Made by a program: the position numbers and the translations under genes
Notes under the pieces: generated by a model
Told to the model about the DNA's origin: nothing
The model's input: only the letters and a program-made list of their open reading frames with translations
The model's database searches: none
Assembly: GCA_002364245.1 (NCBI GenBank)
Contig: DEXR01000038.1
Span: forward strand, 49,514-72,695
Length of the DNA: 23,182 nt
Reading direction: 5' to 3'
Origin: Flavobacteriaceae bacterium UBA3179
GTDB taxonomy: Bacteria; Bacteroidota; Bacteroidia; Flavobacteriales; Flavobacteriaceae
Shown here: positions 8,362 through 16,132 of the stretch, piece by piece
Layout: the number at the start of each line of letters is the position of its first letter
Position numbering within the stretch: the first letter of the stretch is position 1

Positions 8362-9867
8362 TTATCGGTTCCTCCAAAAGAAAGGCGTTAATAATATCAA
8401 CACTGTAAAAAGCTCTAAACGCCCTATTAACATTAAAAATGACGCCCACCATTTAGCGGCTGCAGGCAAAGCTCCATAATTATTTACAGGCCCTAAATCT
8501 CCTAATGCCGGTCCAACATTCCCTAAAGTAGATGCAGCTCCTCCTAAGGCAGTTTTATAATCTAACCCTAACCAAGAAAAAACCAAAACGCCCATTATAA
8601 AGGAAAGCATGTAAAGTATAAAAAAGCCTAATATATTATATACAATTGGCTGTTCTACGGCTTTGTTTTTATAGCGAACGGGTAAAATTGCATTTGGGTG
8701 TAAAGTTCGTTTAAACTCTAAAATACCGTTTTTTATCATTATTAAATGACGAACAATTTTAATACCACCCGCTGTAGAACCTGCCGACCCACCCAAAAAC
8801 ATTAAACCGAAAAAGAAAACAGTTAAAAACGTAGTCCAAGCTGTGTAATCGGCTGTTACAAAACCAGTGGTTGTCACAATTGCTAATACCTGAAATACAC
8901 CATGCCGAAACGCACTTTCCAATCTGCCCCAAACCATCGGGTGATCTATTGAGGATATTGAAACATCTGCTTTAAAATATATTAGCAATGCTACTATTAT
9001 ACTAAACGAAACTAAACCGTAACAATACCATATAAACTCGTCGTCCTGCAGTACTTTTGAAAATTTTGTTTTAAAAGCAAAGTAACTTAATACAAAATTT
9101 GTACCCGCCAAAAACATGAAGAAAGCAATTATGTATTGTATAATAGGCTGATCATTCCAGTAAGCGACACTGGTATTTTTGGTTGAAAAACCGCCTGTAC
9201 TCAAAGTACTTAATGAATGGTTTATTGCGTCGAAAAAACTCATTCCCGCCAACTTTAAAAGCAATGTTTCAGCAAGGGTATATGCTACGTAGATAACCCA
9301 CAAACGCTTTGCGGTATCAGCTATTCTAGGATGCAACTTATCCCCTCCAGGCCCAGGTGCTTCTGCAGAAAACAATTGCATCCCCCCTATTCCCAACAAA
9401 GGAAGAATAGCAATTGCTAAAACAATAATACCCATACCGCCAATCCAATGTGTGATGCTACGCCAGAAAAGCACCCCCTCAGGTAAATTTTCAATATCGC
9501 TTAAAATAGAGGCTCCTGTGGTGGTGTAACCACTCATGGTTTCAAAAAAAGCATTGGTAAAGCCAGGTATAGCACCTGTAATGAGGTAAGGTAAGGTTCC
9601 TATTAATGACATAGAAATCCATCCTAATGTAACAATAAGATAGCCCTCCCTTTTTTGAATTTCTTTTCGGTGGTTTCTAGTCACTAAAAATGCAGTTCCT
9701 CCAATTACCAGAGTAATGAAACCAGCATAAAACATATCTATGACTACTCCATCCTTATATAAATAACTTACAAGAGCAGATAAGAACATAAATCCTGCAT
9801 TTACCACTAAGAGTAAACCCAAGAGGTGAAATATAATTTTTAAGTTAAGTCTGGATAAGGACCTCAT
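8362..9867 (-). CDS. trkH: TrkH family K+ uptake channel subunit
   Basis: This 501-residue membrane protein is the pore-forming subunit of a Trk/Ktr-type potassium uptake system in the inner membrane. It shows the four membrane-pore-membrane repeats of the superfamily, each with a filter loop carrying the key glycine: TTTGAS (115-120), STGGFS (223-228), TTTGFV (332-337) and TLGNVGPA (447-454). The stretch GGSAGSTAGGIKIVRH (359-374) before the last repeat is characteristic of TrkH and includes the intramembrane-loop region. Its ATG overlaps the trkA stop in the sequence TAATG, so the two genes share one base and are probably translationally coupled. The regulatory RCK subunit TrkA is thus encoded directly upstream in the same transcript. 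Confidence 0.95.
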   Translation of the reverse strand: MRSLSRLNLKIIFHLLGLLLVVNAGFMFLSALVSYLYKDGVVIDMFYAGFITLVIGGTAFLVTRNHRKEIQKREGYLIVTLGWISMSLIGTLPYLITGAIPGFTNAFFETMSGYTTTGASILSDIENLPEGVLFWRSITHWIGGMGIIVLAIAILPLLGIGGMQLFSAEAPGPGGDKLHPRIADTAKRLWVIYVAYTLAETLLLKLAGMSFFDAINHSLSTLSTGGFSTKNTSVAYWNDQPIIQYIIAFFMFLAGTNFVLSYFAFKTKFSKVLQDDEFIWYCYGLVSFSIIVALLIYFKADVSISSIDHPMVWGRLESAFRHGVFQVLAIVTTTGFVTADYTAWTTFLTVFFFGLMFLGGSAGSTAGGIKIVRHLIMIKNGILEFKRTLHPNAILPVRYKNKAVEQPIVYNILGFFILYMLSFIMGVLVFSWLGLDYKTALGGAASTLGNVGPALGDLGPVNNYGALPAAAKWWASFLMLIGRLELFTVLILLTPFFWRNR

Positions 9868-11216
9868 TATACAAAGAGTTTTTCAACCTTAGTAATGGAT
9901 TGTGGCAAACAGCATATTACAATATGGTCACCATTTTTAATTTTGAAGTCACCCAATGCAATTAAACCTTCATCATCCCTTATCACTCCACCTATTACCG
10001 CAGATCTGGGCAAGTCGATATCTTTAATTTTTTTGTTACACACTTTTGAGGATGAAGTAACTTTAAATTCAAGTAACTCCGCATTCATATTATTCAGTTT
10101 GGTCATAGCTACAACCTCCCCTTTACGCACATACCTGAAAATATTATTCGCAGCCAGTAACTTTTTATTTATTAAAGTGTCAATTCCAATAGACTGCGAC
10201 AACTGAAAATAGTCCATATTCTCGACCAAAGCAATGGTCTTTTTAACCCCTTTGGATTTTGCTACTAAACAAGACATAATATTGGTTTCGCTATTCCCGG
10301 TAACAGAAATAAAAGCATCCATTTCGTCGATAGACTCTTCTTGAAGTAAATCTACATTACGTCCATCGCCATTAATAACAAGACAATTTGGGATATCGTC
10401 GGCAATTTCAAAAGCTTTGTCCTTACTACTTTCAATTAACTTTACCCTAAAGCTACTTTTACAAAGATCACGTGCAGTTTTGTAACCAATTTTACTTCCG
10501 CCAAGAATCATTACATTTTTAATATCTTCTCTTACTTTTCCAGTAAGTTGAAAAATTTCATCAACCCCTTTTTCGGTAGTTGTAAAATATACTTGATCCC
10601 CTTCTTTAAATTGTGTGTCACCACGTGGTATAAGTGTATATTGGGTTCCAAAGCGTTGTATAGCCAATGGCACGTATTCCAAATCAGGGAACTTCTCCCC
10701 CACTTCTTTAACTGTTTTCCCTACAAATGCTGCTGTACGAGAGAGGTTTAAACCAATCATTGTTAAGGCTCCATCTTCAAACTCATATGTGTCATTAAAA
10801 GCACTTTGGTTTAGCAACAATGCAATTTCGCTTGCGGCAAGTGATTCTGGCGAAATTAGTTCGTCAATACCAAACCGCGTGAAACCGACTTCTTCCTTTT
10901 TTTCTATAAATTCCGTGTTGGAAATTCGGGCTACTGTCCGTTTTGCCCCAAGCTGTTTAGCCAATACACATACCGTAATATTTGTTGTTTCGCTAGAAGT
11001 AACAGCTATAACTAAATCTGTAGAGTCAATTTTTGAATCCTTTAAAACTGAAATAGACGTGGCATCCCCCTTAACAACTCGAATATCCAAATGGGTATCT
11101 GCGTAAGTTAATGATTCTTTATTGGTATCTATAAGCGTTATATCCTGAGATTCGAAGGATAGAAGTTTTGCTAAATGAAATCCCACTTCACCGGCACCGG
11201 CAATAATAATCTTCAT
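9867..11216 (-). CDS. trkA: Trk system K+ transporter regulatory subunit TrkA
   Basis: This 449-residue cytoplasmic protein has two RCK halves in tandem. Each half has a Rossmann RCK_N domain, with nucleotide-binding glycines at GAGEVG (7-12) and at VMILGGSKIG (235-244), followed by an RCK_C domain. Binding of NAD(H) or ATP to the RCK domains gates the TrkH channel. The two-half architecture and length match E. coli TrkA. The gene is first in the trkA-trkH operon. It has an unusual AGGAGA (11222-11227, minus strand) 5 nt before its ATG, a Shine-Dalgarno sequence that most other genes in this window lack, and a TAACTTTG -7 element (11241-11248) upstream of it. Confidence 0.95.
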   Translation of the reverse strand: MKIIIAGAGEVGFHLAKLLSFESQDITLIDTNKESLTYADTHLDIRVVKGDATSISVLKDSKIDSTDLVIAVTSSETTNITVCVLAKQLGAKRTVARISNTEFIEKKEEVGFTRFGIDELISPESLAASEIALLLNQSAFNDTYEFEDGALTMIGLNLSRTAAFVGKTVKEVGEKFPDLEYVPLAIQRFGTQYTLIPRGDTQFKEGDQVYFTTTEKGVDEIFQLTGKVREDIKNVMILGGSKIGYKTARDLCKSSFRVKLIESSKDKAFEIADDIPNCLVINGDGRNVDLLQEESIDEMDAFISVTGNSETNIMSCLVAKSKGVKKTIALVENMDYFQLSQSIGIDTLINKKLLAANNIFRYVRKGEVVAMTKLNNMNAELLEFKVTSSSKVCNKKIKDIDLPRSAVIGGVIRDDEGLIALGDFKIKNGDHIVICCLPQSITKVEKLFV

Positions 11217-11221
11217 AAATA

Positions 11222-11227
11222 TCTCCT
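11222..11227 (-). promoter_or_regulatory. Shine-Dalgarno sequence of trkA
   Basis: The minus strand reads AGGAGA 5 nt before the trkA ATG. Bacteroidota genes generally lack such sites, so it stands out and supports the chosen start. Confidence 0.6.
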
Positions 11228-11240
11228 AAAATAAGTGCTG

Positions 11241-11248
11241 CAAAGTTA
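11241..11248 (-). promoter_or_regulatory. Candidate -7 promoter element of trkA-trkH
   Basis: The minus strand reads TAACTTTG followed by C, a match to TAnnTTTG, 24 nt upstream of the trkA ATG. A TTG at -33 is not evident. Confidence 0.55.
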
Positions 11249-11307
11249 TATAATTTAAAATTAGTTATAGACACCTATTTGTTAATCTCTTTTACTGAAA
11301 GAGTTAC

Positions 11308-11336
11308 TTGCAAATACCAAAAAAAACGTAGTTTTG
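11308..11336 (+). promoter_or_regulatory. Promoter of ubiE-porT
   Basis: TTG (11308-11310) is followed after 18 nt by TAGTTTTG (11329-11336), a good match to the Bacteroidota housekeeping promoter TTG-N(17-23)-TAnnTTTG. Transcription would begin around 11343, at or just before the ATG at 11345. This makes the ubiE mRNA nearly leaderless and rules out a translation start upstream at 11279. Confidence 0.7.
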
Positions 11337-11344
11337 CTCCCGCT

Positions 11345-12076
11345 ATGACTTCAGAAAAAAAAGTAACACCTTATAAAGATTCTGCTGAAAACAAAAAGCA
11401 GCAGGTAGAAAAAATGTTTGATACCATTTCAGGTGAATATGACGGTTTAAACCGCGTTATTTCATTAGGAACTGATATTAAATGGAGAAAGAAGGTTATT
11501 AAAATGGTTGCCGAAACCAAACCGGATTCTATTCTAGATATCGCAACCGGCACAGGAGACCTTGCTTTACAATTTGCCCAAAACACACAAGCTTCTAAAA
11601 TTATTGGGCTAGACCTTTCAGAAGGGATGCTTTCTGTTGCACGTGAAAAGGCAAAAGAAATTGAAAATACAGTTGAATTTGTAAAAGGTGATTCTGAGGC
11701 GTTGCCTTTTGAAGACAATTCGTTCGATGCAATTACTGTTTCTTTCGGGATTCGAAATTTTGAAAATTTAGAAAAAGGATTGTCTGAAATTTTAAGAGTT
11801 TTGAAAAACGGTGGCATTTTCGTTATTTTGGAAACTTCAGTACCTACTAAGTTCCCTTTTAAACAAGGATATTCCATATACGCCAAAGGAATTTTACCAG
11901 TTATTGGGAGTATATTTTCAAAAGATAAAGTGGCGTACAAATATTTAAGTGAAAGTGCTTCAGTTTTTCCCCATGGAGAAGCCCTCAACAATATTTTACG
12001 TAAAATTGGGTTTATAGAAGTGAAAAACAAACCGCAAACATTTGGCGTAGCCACCATATATATAGCTACTAAATAA
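11345..12076 (+). CDS. ubiE: Bifunctional demethylmenaquinone/ubiquinone C-methyltransferase UbiE (MenG)
   Basis: This 243-residue SAM-dependent methyltransferase should convert demethylmenaquinone to menaquinone, the last step of menaquinone synthesis; flavobacteria use menaquinone as respiratory quinone, so the ubiquinone reaction is probably irrelevant here. The UbiE signatures are VEKMFDTISGEYDGLNRVISLGTD (starting at 21), SAM motif I LDIATGTGDLA (64-74), and the later SFGIRNFENLEKGLSEILRVLKNGG. The open frame runs back to 11279, but a promoter lies inside that extension, and MTSEKKVTPYKDS is the usual flavobacterial N-terminus. The next gene, porT, starts 2 nt after its stop; this ubiE-porT neighbourhood is familiar from other Bacteroidota and reflects co-transcription without an obvious pathway link. 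Confidence 0.95.
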   Translation: MTSEKKVTPYKDSAENKKQQVEKMFDTISGEYDGLNRVISLGTDIKWRKKVIKMVAETKPDSILDIATGTGDLALQFAQNTQASKIIGLDLSEGMLSVAREKAKEIENTVEFVKGDSEALPFEDNSFDAITVSFGIRNFENLEKGLSEILRVLKNGGIFVILETSVPTKFPFKQGYSIYAKGILPVIGSIFSKDKVAYKYLSESASVFPHGEALNNILRKIGFIEVKNKPQTFGVATIYIATK

Positions 12077-12078
12077 AT

Positions 12079-12786
12079 ATGAAGAAATTATTTTTTGTAC
12101 TTGCCATATTACTATTCGCAGAAAGCGCTCAAGCACAGCTTTTTAATAAAGAACGACTGGCAAACCGAGAAACATTTGACCAGCGTTTTCTTACATGGGG
12201 TTATTTTTTAGGGTTTAACAGTTATGATTTTAAATTCGAATATGAAAACGAAAACCCCAATGACAGAACAGACATTCTTGTAGACGGCGATGTTGGATTT
12301 AACGTTGGTCTTATAGGAGATATGCGAGTAAACGATTATGTTAACATTCGTTTGGAGCCTGGCTTGTACTACACCCAACGAAACCTTCGGTTTCCCGGTT
12401 TTGAAGAAGAAAAAGACATATTGCGCGAAGTAAAATCTACTTACATTCACGTTCCTTTGCTGGTAAAACTTTCTACCAAAAGATTGAACAACTTTAAGCC
12501 TTTTATTGTTGGTGGGATTTCAACTTCTTTAAATTTATCTAGTAATGAAGGAAACCCGCAAGACAACTCAGGCGGAGAATTTAGGATGACTAAAACCACC
12601 AATTATTTTGAGCTTGGGTTTGGTATCGATTTTTATCTTTATTACTTTAAATTTACCCCTTCCATTCGTGGCGTATTTGCTACAAGTGACGAGTTGGTAC
12701 CAGATGAAGATCCAAACAGCCCTTGGACCGGCAACATTAGTAAAATGTCCACACGAGGTATTTTTATCAATTTTACATTTCAGTAA
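12079..12786 (+). CDS. porT: PorT family outer membrane protein (type IX secretion / gliding, SprT orthologue)
   Basis: The 235-residue protein begins with a signal peptide (MKKLFFVLAILLFAESAQAQ, cleavage near residue 20). The rest is rich in alternating hydrophobic and polar residues, consistent with a small eight-stranded outer membrane beta barrel. It matches the PorT family: QRFLTWGYFLGFNSYDFKFEY, VGLIGDMRVNDYVNIRLEPGLYYTQRNL, and a terminal aromatic strand STRGIFINFTFQ ending in a single Gln. PorT/SprT is needed for type IX secretion in Porphyromonas gingivalis and Flavobacterium johnsoniae, although its exact place in the machine is not settled. The gene follows ubiE by 2 nt. Its last 14 nt overlap the 3' end of the convergent methyltransferase gene. 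Confidence 0.9.
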   Translation: MKKLFFVLAILLFAESAQAQLFNKERLANRETFDQRFLTWGYFLGFNSYDFKFEYENENPNDRTDILVDGDVGFNVGLIGDMRVNDYVNIRLEPGLYYTQRNLRFPGFEEEKDILREVKSTYIHVPLLVKLSTKRLNNFKPFIVGGISTSLNLSSNEGNPQDNSGGEFRMTKTTNYFELGFGIDFYLYYFKFTPSIRGVFATSDELVPDEDPNSPWTGNISKMSTRGIFINFTFQ

Positions 12787-13498
12787 ATCGCCGAGCCTCG
12801 CTTAACAAAATTGCAGTTGCGGTTGCTACATTCAAGCTTTCTGTTGTTTGATTGCCAAACTGCGGAATAGTTATCTTTTCAGTAATCAGTTTTTCAATAG
12901 ATTGTGAAACGCCATTTGCCTCATTCCCCATCACGATAATAGCATCTTGCTCAAGTTTTTGGCGATAAACATCCTTTCCATCCATAAAAGCGCCATAAAT
13001 GGGCAATGATGTTTCTTTCAGATAGTTTTCTATGTCTATATATTTAATTGAAACGCGAGCGAGTGATCCCATCGTCGCCTGTACAACTTTTGGGTTGTAG
13101 CAATCTGTAGTATCAGTAGAGCATATTAATTGTTTTACACCAAACCAATCGCATAGTCTAATGATGGTTCCTAAATTTCCCGGGTCACGGATTGCATCTA
13201 GTGCAATGATCAAGCCGTTTGTTTCGATAGGTTTTGATTCAGGGATTTCAAAAACAGCTAATGATGTATTTGCCGTTTTTAAAAAGCTTATTTTTTGAAG
13301 CTCAGCTTGTGTAACGTAAAAATCATGTTCAGCAGTAATTTCATTTTCATTTACAGAAAAAAAAGAATGAATCTTTAGGTTTTCTTGTTTTAATTCTGAA
13401 ATAACTTTAAGACCTTCGCCCACAAAAAGGCCGTATTTTTCTCGGTACTTTTTTTGCTGTAAACTCGTTATTAACTTTATTTTACTTTTACTTATCAA
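12773..13498 (-). CDS. TrmH/SpoU family RNA 2'-O-methyltransferase
   Basis: The 241-residue protein is a SPOUT methyltransferase that would add a 2'-O-methyl group to a ribose in rRNA or tRNA. The N-terminal substrate-binding domain has the family opening SKIKLITSLQQKKYREKYGLFVGEG. The knotted SAM-binding domain carries motif 1 LDAIRDPGNLGTIIR (100-114), motif 2 VMGNEANGVS (189-198) and motif 3 IPQFGNQTTESLNVATA (211-227). The target nucleotide is unknown; an RlmB-like 23S rRNA role is one option. The start codon is TTG at 13498: no in-frame ATG lies upstream within a plausible distance, and the conserved N-terminus begins by residue 3. It starts only 12 bp from the divergent tamL, and its 3' end overlaps porT by 14 nt. 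Confidence 0.9.
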   Translation of the reverse strand: MISKSKIKLITSLQQKKYREKYGLFVGEGLKVISELKQENLKIHSFFSVNENEITAEHDFYVTQAELQKISFLKTANTSLAVFEIPESKPIETNGLIIALDAIRDPGNLGTIIRLCDWFGVKQLICSTDTTDCYNPKVVQATMGSLARVSIKYIDIENYLKETSLPIYGAFMDGKDVYRQKLEQDAIIVMGNEANGVSQSIEKLITEKITIPQFGNQTTESLNVATATAILLSEARRFTEM

Positions 13499-13505
13499 AT
13501 TATAG

Positions 13506-13513
13506 TATTTTTG
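13506..13513 (+). promoter_or_regulatory. Possible -7 element of tamL
   Basis: TATTTTTG matches TAnnTTTG, but its last three bases are the TTG that would be the tamL start codon in the longest frame. If this is the real promoter, translation must begin further down, for example at the in-frame TTG at 13535. No -33 TTG is seen. Confidence 0.35.
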
Positions 13514-16090
13514 AATTTAAGTAAACCTGAACACTTGGCCCAAACCCTCACAAAAATAGCATTATTTTTAGGAGTAACTACACTGTTTCTATCCTGTAAC
13601 GCCGTAAAACGCGTACCGGACGATCAATTTTTGCTTATAGAAAACACAATCATTGTTGATAGCCTAGAAATAAAAGACGATAGAGTATATAGTCAATTAA
13701 AGCAAAAACCAAATCCTAAAATACCAGTGATAGGTCTTCCACTGGGTCTTCATATTTATAATTTGGCTGATCCATACCCAGACTCTACTTATCAAAAATG
13801 GTTACACAAAAAACCGAATCGAGAAAAGCGGTTAATCAAATTTATTTCAGAAAAACAGGTAGAGGAAATTGGCAATAGTTATGTAGGCCTCAATAAATGG
13901 CTACAAAAATCTGGAGATGAACCCGTTATTATCGATAAAGAAAAAAGTGAAAGTTCTAAAGAACGGTTAGAGCGCTATTATGCTAGTTATGGATATTTTA
14001 ATACTGAGGCAGATTACACAATAACACCCCTTGAAAAGAAGAAAAAAAGAGCCTCTATTACATATAATGTCAAGAGACATCAAGCTTATTTTGTAGATTC
14101 CATAAAAAAAGAAATCGCATCTCCAGTAGTCGATTCCCTTTTTCAAGAATCTATTGCTAATACATTTATAAAATCTGGTAAGCAATACGATGCAAGTGAT
14201 TTTGTGGATGAACGAGACAGGTTAACCATTCAGTTTAGAAATTCTGGTTTATATCATTTTGATCAGGACTATGTAGGTTTTGAAGCTGATACTGTAAACA
14301 CAGGACACAAAGCCAATATAAAATACCAAATACCAAATCGGGAAGTAACCGAAGGCGACAGCACGTATACAGAACCATTTAAAGTACATACTGTAAATGA
14401 AATTCGTATTGTGACAGATTTTAGCTATGAAAACCGAAACGAAACCCCAACAGATTCAGTGGAATATGAAGGTTATAAGTTATACAGTTTTGACAAATTA
14501 AAATACAACCCCAAAGCTATTACCGATGCCATTTCTATCACTCCAAATTCCATTTTTAAAGATATAGACCGAACATTGACTTATAACCAAATAAATGACC
14601 TTAAGGTTTTTAAATATCCAAACATCAGTTATCAAGATGACCCAAGGGACACAACAGGAACCAAACTAATTACAACAATCCTGCTCACACCAAGAAAAAA
14701 ATACAATTTAGGGGTAGATTTTGATGCATACACCTCTACCATTCAACAATTTGGAATTGGTTTTAGTTCTACTTTTCAAATAAGAAACGTCTTTAGAGGG
14801 GCTGAAATTTTAGAAATTTCAGGCCGTGGGAGCGTTGGTTCTTCCGCAGATAAAGAAGGTGGTTTTTTCAATACTTCAGATGTTGGCGGCGATGTTAAGC
14901 TTTCATTTCCCAGAATTTTATTCCCTGTAAATACTGATCGTTTCATTAAAAAATACATGTCCCCTTCCACCGAAATAAGTGTTGGCTTTAGCGCACAGAA
15001 CAATATAGGCTTGGATAGGCAAAACCTAAATGCAATCTTTAATTACCGCTGGAAACCTAAAAAAACACGTACTAACCAGTTTAACCTAGCTAACATTCAA
15101 TATGTACGAAACCTTAGAACAGACAATTATTTTAATGTTTATAAAAGCACCTATAGTCGTTTGAATGAGATTGCTCAGGAAATAGGATATGATTTTATGG
15201 AAGACCCAACCGGAGACCCAAAATTGGGCATTCCAGATGAAGCTAATCAATTTATTGATGACATACTAAACAGAAGTCTGCCAAACACTGTTTCTTCAGA
15301 AATTTATAGTGAGGTTTTGGGTATAGCAGAACGTAAATTTAGACTTACGGAAGACAACCTTATTTTCGCCTCAAACTTTACCTGGACACGTGATACCCGC
15401 GAAAATATTTACGACAATAACTTTTCTCGGCTACGCTGGAAACTGGAAAGTGCCGGTAATTTTTTATCGCTAGCATCCAAAGCGACCGGACAGGAAAAAA
15501 ATGCCAACGGCAATTACGAAACCTTAGGTGTTGCCTATTCTCAGTACATAAAAGGTGAAACCGAATATATAAAACATTGGGCGTTGAACGACGATAACAT
15601 TCTTGCCGTTCGAGCATTTGGTGGTATTGCAATCCCTTACGGAAACAGCAATACCATACCTTTTACCAGAAGTTATTTTGCGGGTGGTGCCAACGATAAC
15701 AGAGGATGGCGAGCCTACGATTTAGGTCCTGGCAGCAGTGGTGGTATTCTAGATTTTAATGAAGCAAACTTTAAACTTGCTTTTAATGCAGAATACCGAT
15801 TTACTATTTTAGGAGCATTTAAAGGAGCTTTTTTTGTTGATGCAGGAAACATTTGGAATGTTCTTGACAACGAAGATAGGGAGTCCTTTAAGTTTAATGG
15901 AATCCAAGACCTAAAAGAACTGGGTGTTGCCTCTGGACTTGGCCTTCGTTACGACTTTGGTTTTTTTGTACTAAGATTTGACATAGGCTTTAAAACACAC
16001 GATCCTGCCAGACCAGTTGGCGAACGATGGTTTAAAGATTATAATTTTCAAAATGCAGTCTATAATATAGGTATAAACTATCCCTTCTAA
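13511..16090 (+). CDS. tamL: TamL: BamA/TamA-family outer membrane lipoprotein
   Basis: The 859-residue Omp85-superfamily protein has a lipoprotein signal (hydrophobic IALFLGVTTLFLSC, lipidated Cys29). This is the feature that sets Bacteroidota TamL apart from proteobacterial TamA. After the lipid anchor come POTRA-like repeats (about 60-380) and a C-terminal 16-strand barrel (about 390-859). Around residue 730 lies the Omp85 loop-6 type motif NDNRGWRAYDLGPG, and the chain ends in YNIGINYPF with a terminal Phe. With a TamB partner it is thought to act in envelope biogenesis; no tamB is in this window. The start is uncertain: the longest frame uses TTG at 13511, but a TTG at 13535 gives a more conventional lipoprotein signal (MAQTLTKIALFLGVTTLFLSC) and clears the possible -7 element. 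fbaA follows 42 nt after the stop. Confidence 0.85.
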   Translation: MNLSKPEHLAQTLTKIALFLGVTTLFLSCNAVKRVPDDQFLLIENTIIVDSLEIKDDRVYSQLKQKPNPKIPVIGLPLGLHIYNLADPYPDSTYQKWLHKKPNREKRLIKFISEKQVEEIGNSYVGLNKWLQKSGDEPVIIDKEKSESSKERLERYYASYGYFNTEADYTITPLEKKKKRASITYNVKRHQAYFVDSIKKEIASPVVDSLFQESIANTFIKSGKQYDASDFVDERDRLTIQFRNSGLYHFDQDYVGFEADTVNTGHKANIKYQIPNREVTEGDSTYTEPFKVHTVNEIRIVTDFSYENRNETPTDSVEYEGYKLYSFDKLKYNPKAITDAISITPNSIFKDIDRTLTYNQINDLKVFKYPNISYQDDPRDTTGTKLITTILLTPRKKYNLGVDFDAYTSTIQQFGIGFSSTFQIRNVFRGAEILEISGRGSVGSSADKEGGFFNTSDVGGDVKLSFPRILFPVNTDRFIKKYMSPSTEISVGFSAQNNIGLDRQNLNAIFNYRWKPKKTRTNQFNLANIQYVRNLRTDNYFNVYKSTYSRLNEIAQEIGYDFMEDPTGDPKLGIPDEANQFIDDILNRSLPNTVSSEIYSEVLGIAERKFRLTEDNLIFASNFTWTRDTRENIYDNNFSRLRWKLESAGNFLSLASKATGQEKNANGNYETLGVAYSQYIKGETEYIKHWALNDDNILAVRAFGGIAIPYGNSNTIPFTRSYFAGGANDNRGWRAYDLGPGSSGGILDFNEANFKLAFNAEYRFTILGAFKGAFFVDAGNIWNVLDNEDRESFKFNGIQDLKELGVASGLGLRYDFGFFVLRFDIGFKTHDPARPVGERWFKDYNFQNAVYNIGINYPF

Positions 16091-16105
16091 ACCACTAAAA
16101 ATTCT

Positions 16106-16113
16106 TACTTTTG
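16106..16113 (+). promoter_or_regulatory. Candidate -7 promoter element of fbaA-accD
   Basis: TACTTTTG matches TAnnTTTG and lies 19 nt before the fbaA ATG, between the tamL stop and fbaA. No TTG is present at -33. Confidence 0.5.
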
Positions 16114-16132
16114 TGGTAAAATAACTTAAACT

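Noticed and set aside
10615..11106. Open frame of 163 codons on the plus strand opposite trkA
   Set aside because: It is a shadow of TrkA, which is conserved over the whole segment; the translation shows no motif.
11279..11344. Upstream extension of ubiE
   Set aside because: The extension contains the TTG-N18-TAGTTTTG promoter, and the conserved N-terminus begins at the ATG at 11345.
11371..12057. Long open frame of 228 codons on the minus strand opposite ubiE
   Set aside because: It is antisense to a clear UbiE gene, has no recognisable domain, and its openness follows from the codon use of the real gene.
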